From NCBI GenBank assembly GCA_030426355.1, contig JAUHYQ010000003.1:1-64000 (forward strand): 64,000 nt of DNA, given 5' to 3'. Positions 46,438-57,018 of this stretch are shown here, one piece after another (the stretch's first letter is position 1; each line of letters starts with the position of its first letter). The translations under genes were made by a program, and so were the position numbers. Under the pieces are notes generated by a model. That model worked only from the letters and a program-made list of their open reading frames with translations. It had not been told where the DNA came from and made no database searches. Source of the DNA: Gammaproteobacteria bacterium. Lineage in GTDB: Bacteria > Pseudomonadota > Gammaproteobacteria > Steroidobacterales > GCA-2729495.

Positions 46438-46563
46438 CCCCGCGATCAACCCCGGCCGATGGACGGGGTTATGCACAATATTGCGGTACCGTGACAGGTT
46501 ACCGCTGACTGCGGCGTAGCAACCTCAAGGAAGCCGCCTAAACCCTTGTCCTGTATAGGATAG

Positions 46564-46583
46564 AAGCCGACAGTCGGCTTTTT
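46564..46583 (+). terminator. Candidate intrinsic terminator between pntB and priA
   Basis: AAGCCGA-cag-TCGGCTT followed by TTT. Confidence 0.5.
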
Positions 46584-46637
46584 GCCCGGTGAGCGAGAAT
46601 GATGTAACCCTCGGGTTTCGATACGCTTTATCCTCGT

Positions 46638-46658
46638 TCATCCACAAAGTTATCCACA
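46638..46658. promoter_or_regulatory. Tandem DnaA-box-like sites upstream of priA
   Basis: TCATCCACA (one mismatch) and TTATCCACA (exact) in direct repeat. Confidence 0.5.
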
Positions 46659-46662
46659 TTTT

Positions 46663-48867
46663 ATGAGCCCGTCGCCCACCGTCATCCGGGTCGCCATCAA
46701 CACCCCGGTGAACAAGCTGTTCGATTACCTGCCGGTCGCCGGCAAAACGCCCGTGGCGGGAAGCCGTGTGCGCGTGCCTTTCGGCAGGCGACATCTGGTG
46801 GGAGTTATTGCGGAGGTCTGCGATCACAGCGAACTGCCGCTGAACAAACTTAAACGGGCCATTGAGCTGATCGATGCCGAACCCATACTGGATGGCCCAC
46901 TGCTGGAAATGCTCAACTGGGCCAGCGGTTATTACCAGCATCCGCCGGGCGAAGTGATTGCAGCAGCATTGCCAGTGGCAATGCGCCAGGGCGATGCGGC
47001 GGCAAAGGCATCGGTGCAGGTCTGGTCGCTCACCCCCGCCGGTCGCGATGTGGACACCGGGGCGCTGGCGCGCAAAGCCGCGGTGCAATCTGCGCTGCTG
47101 GCAATTTTGGCTAACACCGGGCAGGCCACTGCCGAACAGCTGCGCGCCATCAGTCCCGGCTGGCGCAAGACACTCGCCACGCTCGGCGAACGCGGCTGGG
47201 TGGTCTGCGAAGAAGTCGAACAACCGTTACCCGACACCGCGGTCGCGACCCCACCAAGCGACCGCGCCCCCAAACTCACCGCTGCCCAACAAGCCGCCAT
47301 CAATGGGGTCAGAGTAAAAGGTTTTAGCGCATGTCTGCTTGAAGGCGTGACGGGCAGTGGTAAAACCGAGGTGTATCTGCACCTGATCGAACAGCAAATC
47401 GCCGCTGGCCGCCAAAGCTTGGTGCTGGTTCCGGAAATTGGTTTAACGCCGCAATTGCTGGATCGATTCGAACGACGGCTGGGCGGCGGTATCGCGGTAT
47501 TGCATTCCAATCTTAGCGACGCACAACGCCTCAACAACTGGTTGAGTGCTTGGAACGGGGAAGCGCGCGTGATCATCGGGACTCGCTCGGCAATTTTTGC
47601 ACCGTTACCCGATCCCGGGCTGATCATAGTTGATGAAGAACACGACGGCTCGTTTAAGCAACAGGACGGTTTTCGCTACTCGGCGCGCGACCTTGCCGTA
47701 TGGCGCGCCCGGCAACTGAATGTGCCGGTCGTGCTCGGCTCGGCAACGCCGGCCTTCGAAACGCTGCATAACGCCTGGGGCGGACGTTATCAGCACCTCC
47801 GCTTGCCCGAGCGGCCAGGCAGCGCCCAGCAACCCGATATCAACATTGTTGATCTGCGCAAGTACCCGCTCACCGAGGGACTCAGTCAGCCGCTGCTGGC
47901 AGCTTTGCAGCGACACCTGGATGCCGGCGACCAGGCACTGATTTATCTGAACCGCCGCGGTTTTGCGCCCACGCTGCTGTGCCCGAACTGCGGCACCACC
48001 GAAGAGTGCCGCCGCTGTGATGCGCGAATGGTGCTGCATCAAAAACGCAACCGCCTGATTTGTCATCACTGCGGCAGTGAACGGCCGGCCGTTTCGGTAT
48101 GTGATACGTGCCATAGTGAACTGGTGCCGGTAGGGCTCGGCACGGAGCGACTGGAACAAACCCTGCAAGCGGCTTTCCCGAATTACCCGCTGGTGCGGAT
48201 TGACCGCGACACCACCCGCAAGCGCGGTGAACTCGAAAAACTGTTCGCACAGGTACGCAATCGTGAAGCGCGCATATTGCTGGGTACGCAAATGCTCACC
48301 AAGGGACATGATTTTCCCGATGTGACCTGCGTGGGCATCGTGGATTCGGATCAGGGACTGTTCGGCACCGATTTTCGCTCCGGAGAACGCCTCGCCCAAT
48401 CCATTCTGCAGGTAGCAGGTCGCGCCGGTCGCGGCGATAAACCGGGGGAGGTATGGCTGCAAACCTGGTATCCCGAGCATCCCTTGCTGACAACCTTGTT
48501 AAATGAGGGCTACCCTGCCTTCGCCAAACAGGCGCTGAACGAACGCGAGCAGACAGCCTGGCCGCCTTTTGCCCATCTCGCCCTGCTGCGCAGCGAGTGT
48601 GCCAAAAAGGAACTGCTGTTTCGCTTTTTGAATCATGCTCGCGATGTCGCGATCCGATTGGCCGGCACAGAAATCAGCGTTATGGGCCCGGCCAGCTCGC
48701 CCATGGAGCGGCGCTCCGGACGCTATCGGGCACAGCTGCTGATCCACACCGCCCATCGCGGGCATCTGCAACGCTTTCTGCCGGGCTTTCGCGACGCCAT
48801 TGCCGGGCTCGATGATGCGCGGCGGGTACGCTGGTCGCTGGACGTGGACCCGCTTGAGCTCTTCTGA
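46663..48867 (+). CDS. priA: Primosomal protein N' (replication restart helicase)
   Basis: LLEGVTGSGKTEVYL; DEEHDGSFKQQDGFRYSARDLAVWRA; Cys-rich CPNCGTTEECRRCDARM. Confidence 0.96.
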   Translation: MSPSPTVIRVAINTPVNKLFDYLPVAGKTPVAGSRVRVPFGRRHLVGVIAEVCDHSELPLNKLKRAIELIDAEPILDGPLLEMLNWASGYYQHPPGEVIAAALPVAMRQGDAAAKASVQVWSLTPAGRDVDTGALARKAAVQSALLAILANTGQATAEQLRAISPGWRKTLATLGERGWVVCEEVEQPLPDTAVATPPSDRAPKLTAAQQAAINGVRVKGFSACLLEGVTGSGKTEVYLHLIEQQIAAGRQSLVLVPEIGLTPQLLDRFERRLGGGIAVLHSNLSDAQRLNNWLSAWNGEARVIIGTRSAIFAPLPDPGLIIVDEEHDGSFKQQDGFRYSARDLAVWRARQLNVPVVLGSATPAFETLHNAWGGRYQHLRLPERPGSAQQPDINIVDLRKYPLTEGLSQPLLAALQRHLDAGDQALIYLNRRGFAPTLLCPNCGTTEECRRCDARMVLHQKRNRLICHHCGSERPAVSVCDTCHSELVPVGLGTERLEQTLQAAFPNYPLVRIDRDTTRKRGELEKLFAQVRNREARILLGTQMLTKGHDFPDVTCVGIVDSDQGLFGTDFRSGERLAQSILQVAGRAGRGDKPGEVWLQTWYPEHPLLTTLLNEGYPAFAKQALNEREQTAWPPFAHLALLRSECAKKELLFRFLNHARDVAIRLAGTEISVMGPASSPMERRSGRYRAQLLIHTAHRGHLQRFLPGFRDAIAGLDDARRVRWSLDVDPLELF

Positions 48868-48925
48868 CAGCCGAAATGGCAAATAGATGATTCGCAAAGC
48901 GCGAAGCAGGTAGAATTCGCGCCTT

Positions 48926-50656
48926 ATGAAAGAACAGCTCCAGCAACTCGTCACCGCAGCGCTTGAAGCGATTCCAGGCGCCGCCGAGCAAGGCCGTCGG
49001 GTCGAAATTGATCGCACCCGCGATGCAAGCCACGGTCATTTCTCCTGCAATATCGCCATGCAACTGGCGAAGCCTCTGAAAAAATCGCCGCGCGATATCG
49101 CGACAGCGGTCGTGGCCAACCTGCCCGACTCAACTTTCGTCGCGAGTGTCGACATTGCCGGCCCGGGCTTTATTAATTTTCGATTAGCCGATTCTGCTTT
49201 TCACGCGGAGTTGCAGAACATACTCGACAGCGGGGAAACGTACGGCAACAGTCAGATCGGCGCAGACACATCCGTATTGCTGGAGTACGTATCCGCCAAC
49301 CCGACGGGGCCGCTGCACGTCGGTCACGGGCGGCATGCCGCATACGGTGCGACGCTGGCCAATCTCTATACCGCCACCGGCCACAATGTGCATCGCGAGT
49401 ATTACGTCAACGATGCCGGCCGGCAAATGGACATACTCGCTTTAAGTTGCTGGCTGCGCGGATTGCAGGCCGCTGGTCAGAGCTTCGACTACCCGACGGG
49501 CGCTTATCAGGGTGATTACCTGTTGCCCATTGCAGCCGAGCTGGCAGCAAAGCAGGGTTCGCTCGCAACCCATGTACCGCCGGAATTATTCACCGACTTG
49601 TCGGCCGACCCTGACACCCAGCTCGACGAATTGATCAGCAGAGCGCGGGAAGCGCTCGGTGAAGAGGGCTTTGACACCGTCCTGCAACATGTATTGAAAG
49701 CCATACTGGATGACATTCGCGATGATCTGGCCGACTTCGGCGTGAACTACGACGAATGGTTCAGCGAAAAAAGCCTGACTATTACCGGTGATGTGCAAAC
49801 GGCACTGGACTTGCTGGCAAAGAACGGCGTCACCTACGAAAAAGACGGTGCAGTGTGGTTTCGGGCAACCGACTACGGTGATGAAAAGGATCGGGTGGTG
49901 GTGCGCGACAACGGTCGCACGACTTATTTTGCCTCCGACATTGCCTATCACCTGAACAAACGCAGACGCGGCTTCGATCGGCTTATTAATGTGTGGGGTG
50001 CCGATCATCACGGCTACATTCCGCGTGTGCAGGCGGGCATGACCGCGATGGGCGAGGATCCGGCCTGCCTGCACGTCGAACTGGTGCAGTTCGTTGCCCT
50101 TTACCGCGGCGGTCAGAAAGCCCAGATGTCGACCCGCTCGGGCGAGTTCATCACCCTGCGACAACTGCGTGACGAAGTCGGCAACGACGCGGCACGGCTG
50201 TTTTTTGTGATGCGCTCAAACGAACAGCATCTCGATTTTGATCTGGATCTGGCCACCTCGGAAAGCAGCGACAACCCGGTGTACTACCTGCAGTATGCGC
50301 ACGCACGAGTTTGCAGCGTAATGCGGCAACTGGACGAACGTGGCCTCAGCTGGGACAAGAACACGGCTGTCGCCAATCTGAACCAACTCGGGGAAGCACA
50401 GGAGCTGCAGTTGATGCTGACGCTCTCAAAGCTCCCGGAAACGGTTGCCGCCGCCGCACTTCAAAATGCGCCCCAACACGTGGTGCACTACCTCAAGGAC
50501 GTGGCACAGGAGTTTCACGCCTACTACAACGCCCACAAGTTCATTGTTGATGAGGCCGACATACGCAATGCCCGGCTGATGCTGGTGCTGGCAACCCGGC
50601 AGGTGATGGAGAACGGCCTGCGCCTGCTGGGTGTTAGCGCGCCCGAACAAATGTAG
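48926..50656 (+). CDS. argS: Arginyl-tRNA synthetase
   Basis: LLEYVSANPTGPLHVGHGRHAAYGATLANL; RNARLMLVLATRQVMENGLRLLGVSAPEQM. Confidence 0.97.
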   Translation: MKEQLQQLVTAALEAIPGAAEQGRRVEIDRTRDASHGHFSCNIAMQLAKPLKKSPRDIATAVVANLPDSTFVASVDIAGPGFINFRLADSAFHAELQNILDSGETYGNSQIGADTSVLLEYVSANPTGPLHVGHGRHAAYGATLANLYTATGHNVHREYYVNDAGRQMDILALSCWLRGLQAAGQSFDYPTGAYQGDYLLPIAAELAAKQGSLATHVPPELFTDLSADPDTQLDELISRAREALGEEGFDTVLQHVLKAILDDIRDDLADFGVNYDEWFSEKSLTITGDVQTALDLLAKNGVTYEKDGAVWFRATDYGDEKDRVVVRDNGRTTYFASDIAYHLNKRRRGFDRLINVWGADHHGYIPRVQAGMTAMGEDPACLHVELVQFVALYRGGQKAQMSTRSGEFITLRQLRDEVGNDAARLFFVMRSNEQHLDFDLDLATSESSDNPVYYLQYAHARVCSVMRQLDERGLSWDKNTAVANLNQLGEAQELQLMLTLSKLPETVAAAALQNAPQHVVHYLKDVAQEFHAYYNAHKFIVDEADIRNARLMLVLATRQVMENGLRLLGVSAPEQM

Positions 50657-50681
50657 GCTTAAAACCCGTAAGCGAGAGGCC

Positions 50682-51260
50682 ATGGCGAAGCGAAAACGGC
50701 GTAAAGCAGGCAAAAAGAACGGGCAGCAACGGCTGCCGGGATGGCTGTACATGTTTTTCGGTCTGGCTATCGGGCTCGCGGTCGCTGCCGGAATCTACGT
50801 CAATGATCGTCGTGAAGGTGCGTTAATCGCACCGATCGCACCGGCAAAACCCTCCGCGACACCACAATCTGCAAGCCCAGCTAAGTCTGACAGCGCTGAT
50901 ACGCCCAAAGACGACAGCATCGAATTCGACTTTTACGACATGCTGCCCAATCTGGACGTGGAAATTTTCGAAGACGGCAGTGCTCCGCGGCCACAAGCCA
51001 GACCGAAGCCGCGCGTCATCACGCCAGGTATTTACATTCTGCAGGCCGGTTCTTTCACACGACTGAGCGACGCACAACGACGGGAAGGCGAGATCGCATT
51101 GCTGGGCGTGCGCGCCGAAGTGAAGAAGGGCGATGCTAACGGGCGCTCGGTGTATCGGGTTTATACACAACCGCTCGAAACTCCTGAAACCGTTAACCGG
51201 GTGCGTGATTTGTTGAATGAAAACGGCATCGAGACACTGGCCAAACGTGTCAGTGACTAA
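50682..51260 (+). CDS. SPOR domain-containing protein
   Basis: Single N-terminal TM; YILQAGSFTRLSDAQRREGEIALLGVRAEV. Confidence 0.9.
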   Translation: MAKRKRRKAGKKNGQQRLPGWLYMFFGLAIGLAVAAGIYVNDRREGALIAPIAPAKPSATPQSASPAKSDSADTPKDDSIEFDFYDMLPNLDVEIFEDGSAPRPQARPKPRVITPGIYILQAGSFTRLSDAQRREGEIALLGVRAEVKKGDANGRSVYRVYTQPLETPETVNRVRDLLNENGIETLAKRVSD

Positions 51261-52455
51261 GCTTCATCGGCTGCAAGCGCCGTGGGTGACGCCCTTTGTT
51301 CTGGCGGTTGTCGCTGCCCTGCTGACAGCCTGCTCGGCGGCACCGGAGCGTCCGACGCCGCCCGATGGAAAGGCCGGCGCGCCCGTTGCAACCAACGCCG
51401 GTGCCACGGCGGTTATCATGCAACGCCAGCAACCCGAACGTGACCTGAGCACACTACGGCTCAGCGTTGCAGCGGTGGGTGACATCATGCTCGGCACGGA
51501 CTTTCCGGAAGACCGGCTGGCCGAAGACGATGGCGCAGGCTACCTGCTGGCGGCTGCACCGCTGCTGCAATCCGCTGACATCGCGTTCGGCAACCTTGAA
51601 GGCGTACTCATGAGCGGCGGCGAACCTGCCAAGACATGCAACAACCCCGCCGCCTGTTACCTGTTTCGCTCACCGCCACACTATGCACGCCACCTCAAGG
51701 CGGCTGGCTTCGACGTGATGAGTCTGGCCAATAACCATGCACGGGATTTTGGTGAGGAAGGTCGTGATGCCAGCATGGCGGCACTGGACGCCGCCGGCAT
51801 CCGCCACTCGGGTCGCGAGGGCACGGTTGCCAGCTGGCAACAAAACGAATTGCGCATCGCGTTGATTGCGTTTTCCCCGACCAAGGGTTCGTGGCCACTA
51901 CTGAGCGTGGCGGTGGCCGAGGACGCAGTCGCCGAACTGGCGGTCGAACACGATATCGTACTGGTGTCCTTTCATGGCGGTGCCGAGGGCAGCGAAGGCT
52001 CGGAGCGACTGGGCTTTGGCATGGAGTATGCCTACGGCGAACCGCGTGGTGATGTGGTGGACTTTGCGCATCGGGTCATTGACGCCGGCGCTGACATGGT
52101 CATCGGTCACGGCCCGCACGTGCCGCGTGCGATGGAACTGTATAAGGGCCGCTTGATTGCCTACAGTCTGGGTAACTTCGCCACCTATTTCGGGATCAGC
52201 GTCAGCGGTGCCAAAGGCTACGCGCCCCTGTTGCGGGCGGAAATGGATGGCACGGGAGAATTTAAGGCCGGACAGCTGCACGCGCTTATTCAGCAGCGGC
52301 CGAACGGGCCGCGCCCCGATGTTAAACAGCGCGCCCTGAATATGATTCGTGAGCTGAGCCAACTGGACTTTCCGCAAGGACAACTGAATATTTCCGCGGA
52401 CGGCATGCTCGATGTCAATGAGGCTGTAACGATACCCGCGGGCAACACACTATGA
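51247..52455 (+). CDS. CapA family (poly-gamma-glutamate synthesis-like) lipoprotein
   Basis: VGDIMLGTDF; DIAFGNLEGVL; DVMSLANNHARDFGEEG; IGHGPHVPRAMELYKGRLIAYSLGNF; GTG start (51247 or 51253). Confidence 0.9.
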   Translation: MSVTKLHRLQAPWVTPFVLAVVAALLTACSAAPERPTPPDGKAGAPVATNAGATAVIMQRQQPERDLSTLRLSVAAVGDIMLGTDFPEDRLAEDDGAGYLLAAAPLLQSADIAFGNLEGVLMSGGEPAKTCNNPAACYLFRSPPHYARHLKAAGFDVMSLANNHARDFGEEGRDASMAALDAAGIRHSGREGTVASWQQNELRIALIAFSPTKGSWPLLSVAVAEDAVAELAVEHDIVLVSFHGGAEGSEGSERLGFGMEYAYGEPRGDVVDFAHRVIDAGADMVIGHGPHVPRAMELYKGRLIAYSLGNFATYFGISVSGAKGYAPLLRAEMDGTGEFKAGQLHALIQQRPNGPRPDVKQRALNMIRELSQLDFPQGQLNISADGMLDVNEAVTIPAGNTL

Positions 52456-53471
52456 ACACAATGCACAAACATCCCGACCGGCCGCTGTTTCATCGCTGGC
52501 CTGCGCTCGGGGATAAACTGCCGTTCATTGCACTCGGTGAGTTTCCAACGCCGGTGGACGCAGCCGATCAACTGGCGAAACAGTTGGACATTGGCTCACT
52601 CACGATTAAGCGTGACGATGTCAGCGCAACGGATTACGGTGGCAACAAAATTCGCAAGCTGGAGTTTTTGCTTGGCGATGCGCGCGCGCAGGGGAAAACG
52701 CACGTGGTTACCTTTGGCGGGCTCGGCTCTAACCACGCCGTAGCGACCTCCATAAACTGCAAGAAACTGGGGCTGATCTGCGGTGCCGTGCTGACGCCCG
52801 AACCCGAAACCGAGGCCGTCAAGAAAGCGCTCAAGCGGCACAAATCTCTGGGTACACGCATTGCCTACAGCACCGGATACGGCGATGTCCGCAGCAGCGC
52901 TGATGCGCTTGCTGCAGAGTTTGGTGCGGAAAAGACCTACGAAATCCCCTTCGGTGGCTCATCCGCTGCAGGCGCGCTCGGCTTTGTTAACGGTGCGCTG
53001 GAGCTGGCCGCGCAGATCGAAGCCGGCGAACTGGACGAACCCGAGCTGATTTATATGGCATGCGGCACCGCCGGCACGGTGGCCGGACTGGCGCTGGGAC
53101 TCGACCTGGCGGGCCTGAGCAGCAGCATCGAAGCCGTGCTGGTTACGCCGGAAAGCCTCAACCACCGGGACATTTCGGCGCGTCTTATTACGGGTGCCAC
53201 CGAACTGCTGACCCCGGAAGTAGAGGGGCTACCTGCAACGGCAGCGGCCCTGGCACGACTCAATCTGCGCGGCGACCAGTTAGGCGGGGGTTATGCCAAC
53301 CCGACTGAGGCAAGTGTCAGCGGAGCAAAACTCTGGCAGGACATAACGGGACAACCGGTATCAATGACCTATACCGCGAAGGCCGTGGCCGGGCTGATTG
53401 CCGACGCGCAAGCCGGCAAACTGCGCGACAAAAAGGTGATGTTCTGGAACACCTACAACTCATTGCCCTGA
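52452..53471 (+). CDS. PLP-dependent enzyme, D-cysteine desulfhydrase/ACC deaminase family
   Basis: IKRDDVSATDYGGNKIRKLEFLLGDARAQG; GGLGSNHAVAT. Confidence 0.92.
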   Translation: MNTMHKHPDRPLFHRWPALGDKLPFIALGEFPTPVDAADQLAKQLDIGSLTIKRDDVSATDYGGNKIRKLEFLLGDARAQGKTHVVTFGGLGSNHAVATSINCKKLGLICGAVLTPEPETEAVKKALKRHKSLGTRIAYSTGYGDVRSSADALAAEFGAEKTYEIPFGGSSAAGALGFVNGALELAAQIEAGELDEPELIYMACGTAGTVAGLALGLDLAGLSSSIEAVLVTPESLNHRDISARLITGATELLTPEVEGLPATAAALARLNLRGDQLGGGYANPTEASVSGAKLWQDITGQPVSMTYTAKAVAGLIADAQAGKLRDKKVMFWNTYNSLP

Positions 53472-54811
53472 CCAAAATCCACGCCTAAGGCGCGCAGTTT
53501 CCGATACAGGTGGGTGCGCTCCATGCCAACACGTTCGGCAAGCTTGCCGACTTTACCGCCGCACAACGCCAGTTGCTGGGTGAGATAAATACGCTCGAAT
53601 TGTTCACGCGCCTCGCGCATCGGCAGCGAGAGAATATCTTGCCTGATTAATGCCTCGCTGCCGTCCACTGTCGGCTCCAACGCGGTTTCAAGTTCGCGCA
53701 GCGACACTTCTGCGGCCGAATTCTGCATTAGCAAACGCCTCACGAGATTTTTCAGTTCACGCAAATTGCCGGGCCACGGGTAATTGCGCAAGCGGTTCTG
53801 CACCGGCACCCCGAAGCGCCGATAGCGCAAACCCTCATCGGTAACCAGTGCGTGCACATACTGGCGCAGCAATTCCGGAATATCTTCGCTGTACTCACGC
53901 AACGGCGGAATGCTTAGTTGCATAACACCCATTGCGGCCAGCAAATCTGCGCGTAAGCCGTTGCTGGCGGTGCGTTGCACGGAAGCCATGATGCGAGCGG
54001 TGCAGGGCTCCGGCTGCGTTTTACCGGGCGGCGTATAAACCCCATGCTCGACCACGCCCAGCAAATAGCTTTGCGCCGCGGAGCCTAATTCCTGCAATTC
54101 GCTGATAAACAGCGTCCCACCGGCGGCCTTGCGCAAATAACCCTGTTCATAGCCTTTGACACCGCCATGCCCGATCAACTGATCAACCGCATTGTTGTCG
54201 GTCAGCGCTGCGCCGCTCACCAATATAAAAGGTGCACGGGGGCGCTCACCCTGACTGTGTATGTATTGGCCAAACAAATCCCGACCGGAACCTGCCTCAC
54301 CGGCAATTAAGACGGGGCCTTTTTGCCGGGCAATTTTTCTGGCCTGCTCGCAAACCGCTCGTATCAGAGGGCTTTTGCCCATCGGAATCTCGACATGCCC
54401 CCGCGAAACGGACGCGTCAACCGGCAATGCGCCGCCGGAAGGGGACGTCATCAATGCCGCTTGCACGGTGGACAACAGTTGTTCGAGGGACAAGGGCTTT
54501 TCGATAAAGTCCACGGCACCCAGGCGGGTAGCTTCGACGGCCGTTTCGACAGTACCGTGCCCGGACATTACCACCACCGGACACTTCAGCCCGTTGTCAT
54601 TGGACCATTCCTTAAGCAGGCTGATGCCGTCGGTGTCAGGCATCCAGATATCGAGTAACACGAGGTCGAGATTATCGGCACGGTAATGTGTGCGGGCTTC
54701 GCGCGCATCCGCGGCGACTTCCACCGAGTACCCTTCGTCTGTCAGTATGTCGTGAATGGTTGAACGAATACCCAGTTCATCATCCACGACCAGTATCGAC
54801 GCATTGCTCAT
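53453..54811 (-). CDS. ntrX: NtrX-like response regulator with degenerate AAA+ domain
   Basis: Receiver domain, sigma-54-activator-like central domain, HTH VGKLAERVGMERTHLYRKLRALGV; linked to NtrY. Confidence 0.9.
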   Translation of the reverse strand: MSNASILVVDDELGIRSTIHDILTDEGYSVEVAADAREARTHYRADNLDLVLLDIWMPDTDGISLLKEWSNDNGLKCPVVVMSGHGTVETAVEATRLGAVDFIEKPLSLEQLLSTVQAALMTSPSGGALPVDASVSRGHVEIPMGKSPLIRAVCEQARKIARQKGPVLIAGEAGSGRDLFGQYIHSQGERPRAPFILVSGAALTDNNAVDQLIGHGGVKGYEQGYLRKAAGGTLFISELQELGSAAQSYLLGVVEHGVYTPPGKTQPEPCTARIMASVQRTASNGLRADLLAAMGVMQLSIPPLREYSEDIPELLRQYVHALVTDEGLRYRRFGVPVQNRLRNYPWPGNLRELKNLVRRLLMQNSAAEVSLRELETALEPTVDGSEALIRQDILSLPMREAREQFERIYLTQQLALCGGKVGKLAERVGMERTHLYRKLRALGVDFGQGNEL

Positions 54812-57018
54812 GCTGCAGCCTCGCTATCGTCCGGCCCGGAATCGTGTGATGCGACGCCGGACAGCGGCAAATATATGCGGATTGTCGCGCCTGCACCGGG
54901 GTAATTGTCAATCATGACGCTACCCCCATGCTCTTCTATAAGCTTGCGCACGATAGCCAATCCCAAACCAGTGCCTTTCGGCTTGGTTGTTACATAAGGC
55001 TCGAAAATTTCTTCCAGGTGTTCGGCCGGGAATCCCGGCCCGTTATCGTGAATAATCACCTCAACACGCGGTTGACCCTTTACTTCTGTTAACGCAGTAA
55101 GGATGGTGACTTCGCCCTTGCCCTGCTCTTCCAGCGCTTCGATGGAGTTACGTATCAGATTGTGAAACACCTGGCGCATCCGCAACGCATCCGCGCAAAT
55201 GCGCGGCAATTCCTCATCAAGCTGCAAACGGACTTTAAACGCGCCTTTATACGACGGATACAAATCTGCGACATTGCGAATTAGCCGGTTGATGTCAATT
55301 TCCACAAGGTTCAGCTCAGGCGAGCGGGCATACTCACTGAAGGCATTAACCATGTCGCGCATGGCTTCCACCTGCCTGATGATGGTTTGCGTGGAACGAT
55401 CCAGCGCCTCCGCATCTTCGCCGTCAACAAGCTTAAGGTATTTGTGACGAATACGTTCGGCCGATAACTTGATGGGCGTCAACGGGTTTTTGATTTCATG
55501 CGCAAGCCGTCGCGCGACTTCGCCCCATGCCGCGTCGCGTTGCGCACGCAGCAGCTCCGTAACGTCTTCGAACACAATCACATAACCGCCCTGGCTGCGA
55601 AAACTGCCCGGTAAAACCGTGCAGGCGCATACCAGCGCGCGCCGATCGCCGTCGGCGTTGAGTATCATTTGCTCACGCCATTCCGAGCGACCTTCATCAA
55701 TCAGTTCACGGCAACGCGTGATGAATTGCTTGAGCGTGGGATGCTTTTCCGCCAACCTGACCACGGACTGACCCTCTCGCCCGGTGAAATCGAAGTCCAG
55801 AATATGGCTTGCCGACTCGTTGGCGGTGCGAATGCTCAGATTGTTTTCGATGGCCAGCACGCCGCTCGACAAACGACTCAGAATCGCTTCCAGGTTGGCC
55901 CGCTCGTTCTCGACTTGTGCTTCGCTGCGACGTGCTTCGGCGCGCGCAGAACCGAGCTGATTCATCATGTCGTTAAACGAATCGACCAGAAACCCAAGTT
56001 CGTCATCATCGGCGGGCGGCAACGGTGTATCAAAGTCACCGCGGGCGACTGCTCGTGTACCTGCCACCAGGTTCTGCACCGGGGCGGTAAGCCGGCGTGC
56101 AAAGAAGAATGCCCCGTAAACCGCAAGCAATAACGATATCAGCACCACCAGACTGAGCGTCATGATCAGCGTGCTCTTCAAAGGCGCGCGCAAATACGAA
56201 AGCGTGGCATAACGATCGGCAGTGGCTTCGACCGAATCGGTCAATACCGCAATCTGGTTGCCCAGCGGGTAAATGGCCTGTAACACGCGGGCATCATTGC
56301 CGTAGCGACCCGGCAAAGCGACCGCTGTGCGTACGCGGTAAATGCCCGCCGCATTAGGCTCAAGGCCCGCGTAGTAACCGTCGCGACGCAGGCTGAGCAA
56401 TACTTCCGCATTCGGCAACAGCGGGCTCTGGCCCAGCGGGTTGGCCGAACTCGTAGCAATAATGCGCGAGGCACCAACGGTAACGGTGACATCTGTTGCG
56501 CCCGAATCACTGCGCAACCGGCTCAGATAGCTGAACATGTCCAGATCATTCACGCCGTAAAGCCCTTCGGCGAGACGACGTGTTTCCTCGAGGTTGTCGC
56601 GCACACGCACGTCGAGCGCGACACGACTCAGTTCAATCGCGTCGCCGAGGCCTTGTTCGACCTGCAGATCGAACCAGGAATCAATGCCCTCATTGAGAAA
56701 CTGTACGGCATAAAAATACACCACGGCCATCGGTACGATTACCAGCGCGGCGAAAGCGGATACCAGACGGGCCTTGAGCCGCGCGCCGGTAACCCGACGC
56801 CGGTAATCGCGATACAGGCGAACAAGATTACCTGCAATTAAAGTGACGAGAACCAGTACACCGATTACGTTGACGATCAATATGGCTTGATAAGCGTCAC
56901 CGAATTCCATATCGCCGTTGCCGATGGAACTGAGCATTGCCAGTCCGGTCAGCGCCAGTGCCAGTGCGGCAACCAGCAGCACTGCCGCCGCACCTCGTCT
57001 TATTTCTTTGGTGTCCAT
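54808..57018 (-). CDS. ntrY: NtrY-like sensor histidine kinase (HAMP, PAS, HisKA, HATPase)
   Basis: RRLAHEIKNPLTPIKLSAERIRHKY; IHDNGPGFP; TKPKGTGLGLAIVRKLIEEHGG. Confidence 0.93.
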   Translation of the reverse strand: MDTKEIRRGAAAVLLVAALALALTGLAMLSSIGNGDMEFGDAYQAILIVNVIGVLVLVTLIAGNLVRLYRDYRRRVTGARLKARLVSAFAALVIVPMAVVYFYAVQFLNEGIDSWFDLQVEQGLGDAIELSRVALDVRVRDNLEETRRLAEGLYGVNDLDMFSYLSRLRSDSGATDVTVTVGASRIIATSSANPLGQSPLLPNAEVLLSLRRDGYYAGLEPNAAGIYRVRTAVALPGRYGNDARVLQAIYPLGNQIAVLTDSVEATADRYATLSYLRAPLKSTLIMTLSLVVLISLLLAVYGAFFFARRLTAPVQNLVAGTRAVARGDFDTPLPPADDDELGFLVDSFNDMMNQLGSARAEARRSEAQVENERANLEAILSRLSSGVLAIENNLSIRTANESASHILDFDFTGREGQSVVRLAEKHPTLKQFITRCRELIDEGRSEWREQMILNADGDRRALVCACTVLPGSFRSQGGYVIVFEDVTELLRAQRDAAWGEVARRLAHEIKNPLTPIKLSAERIRHKYLKLVDGEDAEALDRSTQTIIRQVEAMRDMVNAFSEYARSPELNLVEIDINRLIRNVADLYPSYKGAFKVRLQLDEELPRICADALRMRQVFHNLIRNSIEALEEQGKGEVTILTALTEVKGQPRVEVIIHDNGPGFPAEHLEEIFEPYVTTKPKGTGLGLAIVRKLIEEHGGSVMIDNYPGAGATIRIYLPLSGVASHDSGPDDSEAAA

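Noticed and set aside
46441-46480. Hairpin ACCCCGGCCGATGGACGGGGT after pntB
   Set aside because: No following T-tract; the 46564-46583 hairpin is the better terminator candidate.
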